Shown: piece by piece, positions 6,258-7,357 of the stretch
How the letters are laid out: each line of letters opens with the position of its first letter
Numbering within the stretch: the stretch's first letter is position 1
NCBI GenBank assembly: GCA_030619735.1
Contig: JAUXAV010000053.1
Coordinates: forward strand, 1-7,357
Direction of reading: 5' to 3'
Length of the DNA: 7,357 nucleotides
From: Candidatus Aenigmatarchaeota archaeon
GTDB lineage: Archaea; Aenigmatarchaeota; Aenigmatarchaeia; QMZP01; JAUXAV01
Notes under the pieces: generated by a model
Told to the model about the DNA's origin: nothing
Databases searched by the model: none
The model's input: the letters and a program-made list of their open reading frames with translations, nothing else
Made by a program: the position numbers and the translations under genes

Positions 6258-6367
6258 AGCCCCCGGTGGGCTATGATCCCACGACCTTCCGATATCCTGA
6301 AGTCACTGCCTTTCGGCTCCTCATATCGAATACAAGTCGGATGCTCTACCAGCTGAGCTACGGAGGC
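6258..6367 (-). tRNA. trnT: tRNA-Thr(UGU) with a 37-nt intron
   Basis: The acceptor stem is GCCTCCG paired with CGGGGGC, with U73 as discriminator, which is usual for archaeal tRNA-Thr. The D arm is GCTC/GAGC with G18G19. The anticodon stem TCCGA/TCGGA encloses C32 U33, anticodon UGU, A37 and A38. The intron (6294-6330) interrupts position 37/38, and removing it leaves a 73-nt tRNA. Exon bases 32-35 (CUUG) pair with CAGG near the intron 3' end, leaving a three-base bulge at the 3' splice site as in the bulge-helix-bulge motif; the 5' bulge side is not canonical. The T stem GTGGG/CCCAC encloses an unusual loop, ATCATAG. CCA is not encoded. It reads threonine ACA codons. Confidence 0.93.
6294..6330 (-). 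other. Archaeal tRNA intron at position 37/38
   Basis: The 37-nt insert begins TTCGATATG and ends TTCAGGAT. Its centre can form a GCC-GAAA-GGC hairpin capped by a GNRA tetraloop. The tRNA splicing endonuclease would remove it. The 3' splice-site bulge and the four-base central helix are visible, but no good pairing closes the 5' bulge, so it may be a relaxed substrate. Confidence 0.85.
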
Positions 6368-6389
6368 TTTTATTTCTCTATATGCTTTT

Positions 6390-6398
6390 CTTATATTT
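6390..6398 (-). promoter_or_regulatory. TATA element of the tRNA-Thr gene
   Basis: AAATATAAG on the minus strand is centred about 27 bp upstream of the first tRNA base (6367), the standard archaeal spacing. It places the transcription start at or very near the mature 5' end. Confidence 0.6.
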
Positions 6399-6424
6399 AT
6401 ATTATTTAACAATTCTGGTTCAGC

Positions 6425-6432
6425 ATAAAAAG
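6425..6432 (-). terminator. Possible short poly-T terminator after the membrane protein gene
   Basis: A run of five T on the minus strand (6427-6431) follows the stop codon at 6439 by eight bases. It is short, but its position between the membrane protein gene and the tRNA promoter fits a U-tract terminator. Confidence 0.35.
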
Positions 6433-6438
6433 CCAATT

Positions 6439-7083
6439 TCAGGCCTGCTCCGGGATTTCCGGAACTTCAGGCTTTACCTTCTTTTTCCTGGAATGGCACC
6501 AGGCCCCATGCAGAATCCTGAGTATGAATTCCAGGCACATCACGAATACCAGATAATATACCATGCTCTTCCACATTGCCGGTATTGTATAGAGCATGTT
6601 TACGGACTCGGGTATGGACACATAGGACATGTCTATTATGAATATTGCCAGCAGGGCAAGAGGAAGCAGCTTCGCAATGTCCCTGGAAAGGTCCTCATTA
6701 TAGTATGCCCCTATCCTTATGGTGGCCACCAGGGCCATGGATATCAGCAGGAGAGTGCTCAGTATCTTTATCTTGGACAGGAATATCAGGAGGACGGAAA
6801 AGATCCCGAACCAGAGGAATATCAGTATCGGGAACAGGATAATGTAGCCCAGGATGTAGAGGGCATACATGGCTGCCTTGCCCTTCCCCCTGTGCTTATC
6901 AAAATCTATCTTAAAAATATCCCTGCTCGCCACAAACCTGTAGAACTTGAAAATGAAAAAGGCATAGATGACCATGGCTATTACGTAATAAATTAGCGGC
7001 TCTATAGTAGAATAGAATTCCGGCAGCGACAGAGATTTTGTCGCATTCATTACCGTGCCTGCAATATCAGCCAAACCCAACAC
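6439..7083 (-). CDS. Polytopic membrane protein, 214 residues, family not recognised
   Basis: The protein has about five hydrophobic spans: roughly 29-51, 75-102, 107-122, 137-154 and 172-192. A basic loop lies between spans 1 and 2 (KIDFDKHRGKGK, 58-69). The C-terminus is cytoplasm-like and charged (SRKKKVKPEVPEIPEQA). No catalytic motif or transporter signature is recognisable; the segment TIRIGAYYNEDLSRDIAK (121-138) looks like a conserved loop. The start is taken as GTG at 7083: an in-frame TAA lies two codons upstream, and a TATA-like element sits 24 bp before it, again predicting a leaderless mRNA. TTG at 7080 is an alternative start. It follows the two microprotein genes on the same strand after 36 bp, so a shared role at the membrane is possible but unproven. 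Confidence 0.8.
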   Translation of the reverse strand: MLGLADIAGTVMNATKSLSLPEFYSTIEPLIYYVIAMVIYAFFIFKFYRFVASRDIFKIDFDKHRGKGKAAMYALYILGYIILFPILIFLWFGIFSVLLIFLSKIKILSTLLLISMALVATIRIGAYYNEDLSRDIAKLLPLALLAIFIIDMSYVSIPESVNMLYTIPAMWKSMVYYLVFVMCLEFILRILHGAWCHSRKKKVKPEVPEIPEQA

Positions 7084-7101
7084 CCATTAATATTTGTCTT
7101 C

Positions 7102-7113
7102 CATATATTTATG
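7102..7113 (-). promoter_or_regulatory. TATA element of the polytopic membrane protein gene
   Basis: CATAAATATATG on the minus strand, a near-palindrome, is centred about 24 bp upstream of the GTG start at 7083. It decides in favour of that non-ATG start. Confidence 0.55.
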
Positions 7114-7119
7114 GATTGG

Positions 7120-7236
7120 TTAAAACTGCATGATATAGCTCAGGCTCTTTATCCCCAGGCTCTCCAGATACAGGAGCACCAGCAGCAGTACAATTAGTAT
7201 AAAAATGATTATTCCAGTAGCCTTTTTGAATCCCAT
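7120..7236 (-). CDS. Single-span membrane microprotein, 38 residues
   Basis: The translation begins MGFKKATG, continues with a strongly hydrophobic span (about 8-23, IIIFILIVLLLVLLYL), and ends LSYIMQF. The basic N-terminus followed by the span suggests an N-in orientation or a small signal-anchor. The best support for translation is an AGGAGG Shine-Dalgarno sequence with five bases between GGAGG and the ATG, the only strong one seen in this window. The gene starts one base after the stop of the preceding microprotein gene, so the two are probably co-translated. A TATATATA element about 39 bp upstream could also give it a separate short-leader transcript. Family and function are unknown. Confidence 0.6.
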   Translation of the reverse strand: MGFKKATGIIIFILIVLLLVLLYLESLGIKSLSYIMQF

Positions 7237-7237
7237 A

Positions 7238-7351
7238 TTATCCTCCTGACCTCGGCTTGACCACGGTCTCTATATATACTATTAGGAGTATGAATAATAT
7301 AAGTGTAAGGGCGAAATACTTCTGCGCCTCGCTGATTTTCCCTGACTCCAT
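7238..7351 (-). CDS. Single-span membrane microprotein, 37 residues
   Basis: The translation begins MESGKISEAQKYF, has one hydrophobic span (about 13-28, ALTLILFILLIVYI), and ends ETVVKPRSGG. The last codons double as the Shine-Dalgarno site of the next gene. The frame is still open upstream of the ATG for the two codons left in the window, so the real start could lie beyond the right edge and the protein could be longer. Codon use resembles the neighbours. No family is recognisable. It may work with the second microprotein, since the genes are separated by one base. Confidence 0.5.
   Translation of the reverse strand: MESGKISEAQKYFALTLILFILLIVYIETVVKPRSGG
7242..7247 (-). promoter_or_regulatory. 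Strong Shine-Dalgarno site of the 38-residue microprotein
   Basis: AGGAGG on the minus strand lies five bases before the ATG at 7236, inside the last codons of the upstream microprotein gene. Other genes here have TATA spacing that suggests leaderless mRNAs, so this site marks an internal operon gene. Confidence 0.7.
7271..7278 (-). promoter_or_regulatory. Possible TATA element inside the first microprotein gene
   Basis: TATATATA on the minus strand lies about 39 bp upstream of the second microprotein start. A transcript starting about 25 bp downstream would have a leader of roughly 13 bases that contains the Shine-Dalgarno site. It overlaps Val-Tyr-Ile codons and may be coincidental. Confidence 0.3.
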
Positions 7352-7357
7352 TATGGC

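Noticed and set aside
6215..6436. Short frames on both strands across the tRNA
   Set aside because: Both overlap the complete tRNA-Thr gene, and their products are translations of its conserved arms.
6382..6996. Open plus-strand frame of 204 codons opposite the polytopic membrane protein
   Set aside because: The minus-strand frame has clear membrane spans and a promoter at the right spacing. The plus-strand product is Tyr/Gly/His/Gln-rich without domains, as expected for the antisense of hydrophobic codons.

Overview
The window looks archaeal. It encodes two ribosomal proteins found in archaea and eukaryotes but not in bacteria (L34e and L14e), a tRNA-Thr gene interrupted at the classical archaeal 37/38 intron position and lacking an encoded CCA end, and an AT-rich TATA-like element about 24-28 bp upstream of nearly every start codon, as expected for leaderless mRNAs. 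Very tight gene packing and several small unrecognised membrane proteins would suit a small-genome lineage such as DPANN, but the sequence alone does not settle the phylum. Neighbouring core genes are moderately GC-rich and use AGG heavily for arginine.

Layout. Positions 1-2342 (minus) hold most of a secreted or membrane-anchored subtilisin-like protease: N-terminal hydrophobic anchor, propeptide, complete D/H/N/S catalytic set, then a C-terminal stalk of two 103-residue repeats packed with N-glycosylation sequons. It runs off the left edge. Positions 2454-2867 (minus) hold an AT-rich orphan gene with a poly-T terminator. Positions 2925-3860 (minus) encode carbamate kinase, and 3899-4525 (minus) encode protein-L-isoaspartate O-methyltransferase. 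From a 32-bp divergent promoter the plus strand then carries rpl34e, rpl14e (with a long lysine/proline-rich tail), a P-loop nucleotide-kinase-like gene and a 74-residue membrane protein (4558-6240). Next come an intron-containing tRNA-Thr(UGU) on the minus strand (6258-6367), a multi-spanning membrane protein (6439-7083, minus) and two tandem single-span microproteins (7120-7351, minus).

How the genes relate. rpl34e, rpl14e, the kinase and tRNA-Thr form a translation-related core. The kinase sits where archaea often carry a cytidylate kinase gene beside these ribosomal genes, but its sequence fits the dephospho-CoA-kinase-like P-loop group better. Carbamate kinase suggests ATP generation from carbamoyl phosphate, with no partner genes in view. 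The methyltransferase is a protein-repair enzyme. The protease belongs to the cell exterior. No complete defence system, CRISPR array, insertion sequence or integrase is visible. The most unusual points are the tRNA precursor, which can form a competing helix, the overlapping divergent promoters, the microprotein pair with a strong Shine-Dalgarno site among otherwise leaderless genes, the compositionally foreign orphan gene and the tailed L14e.
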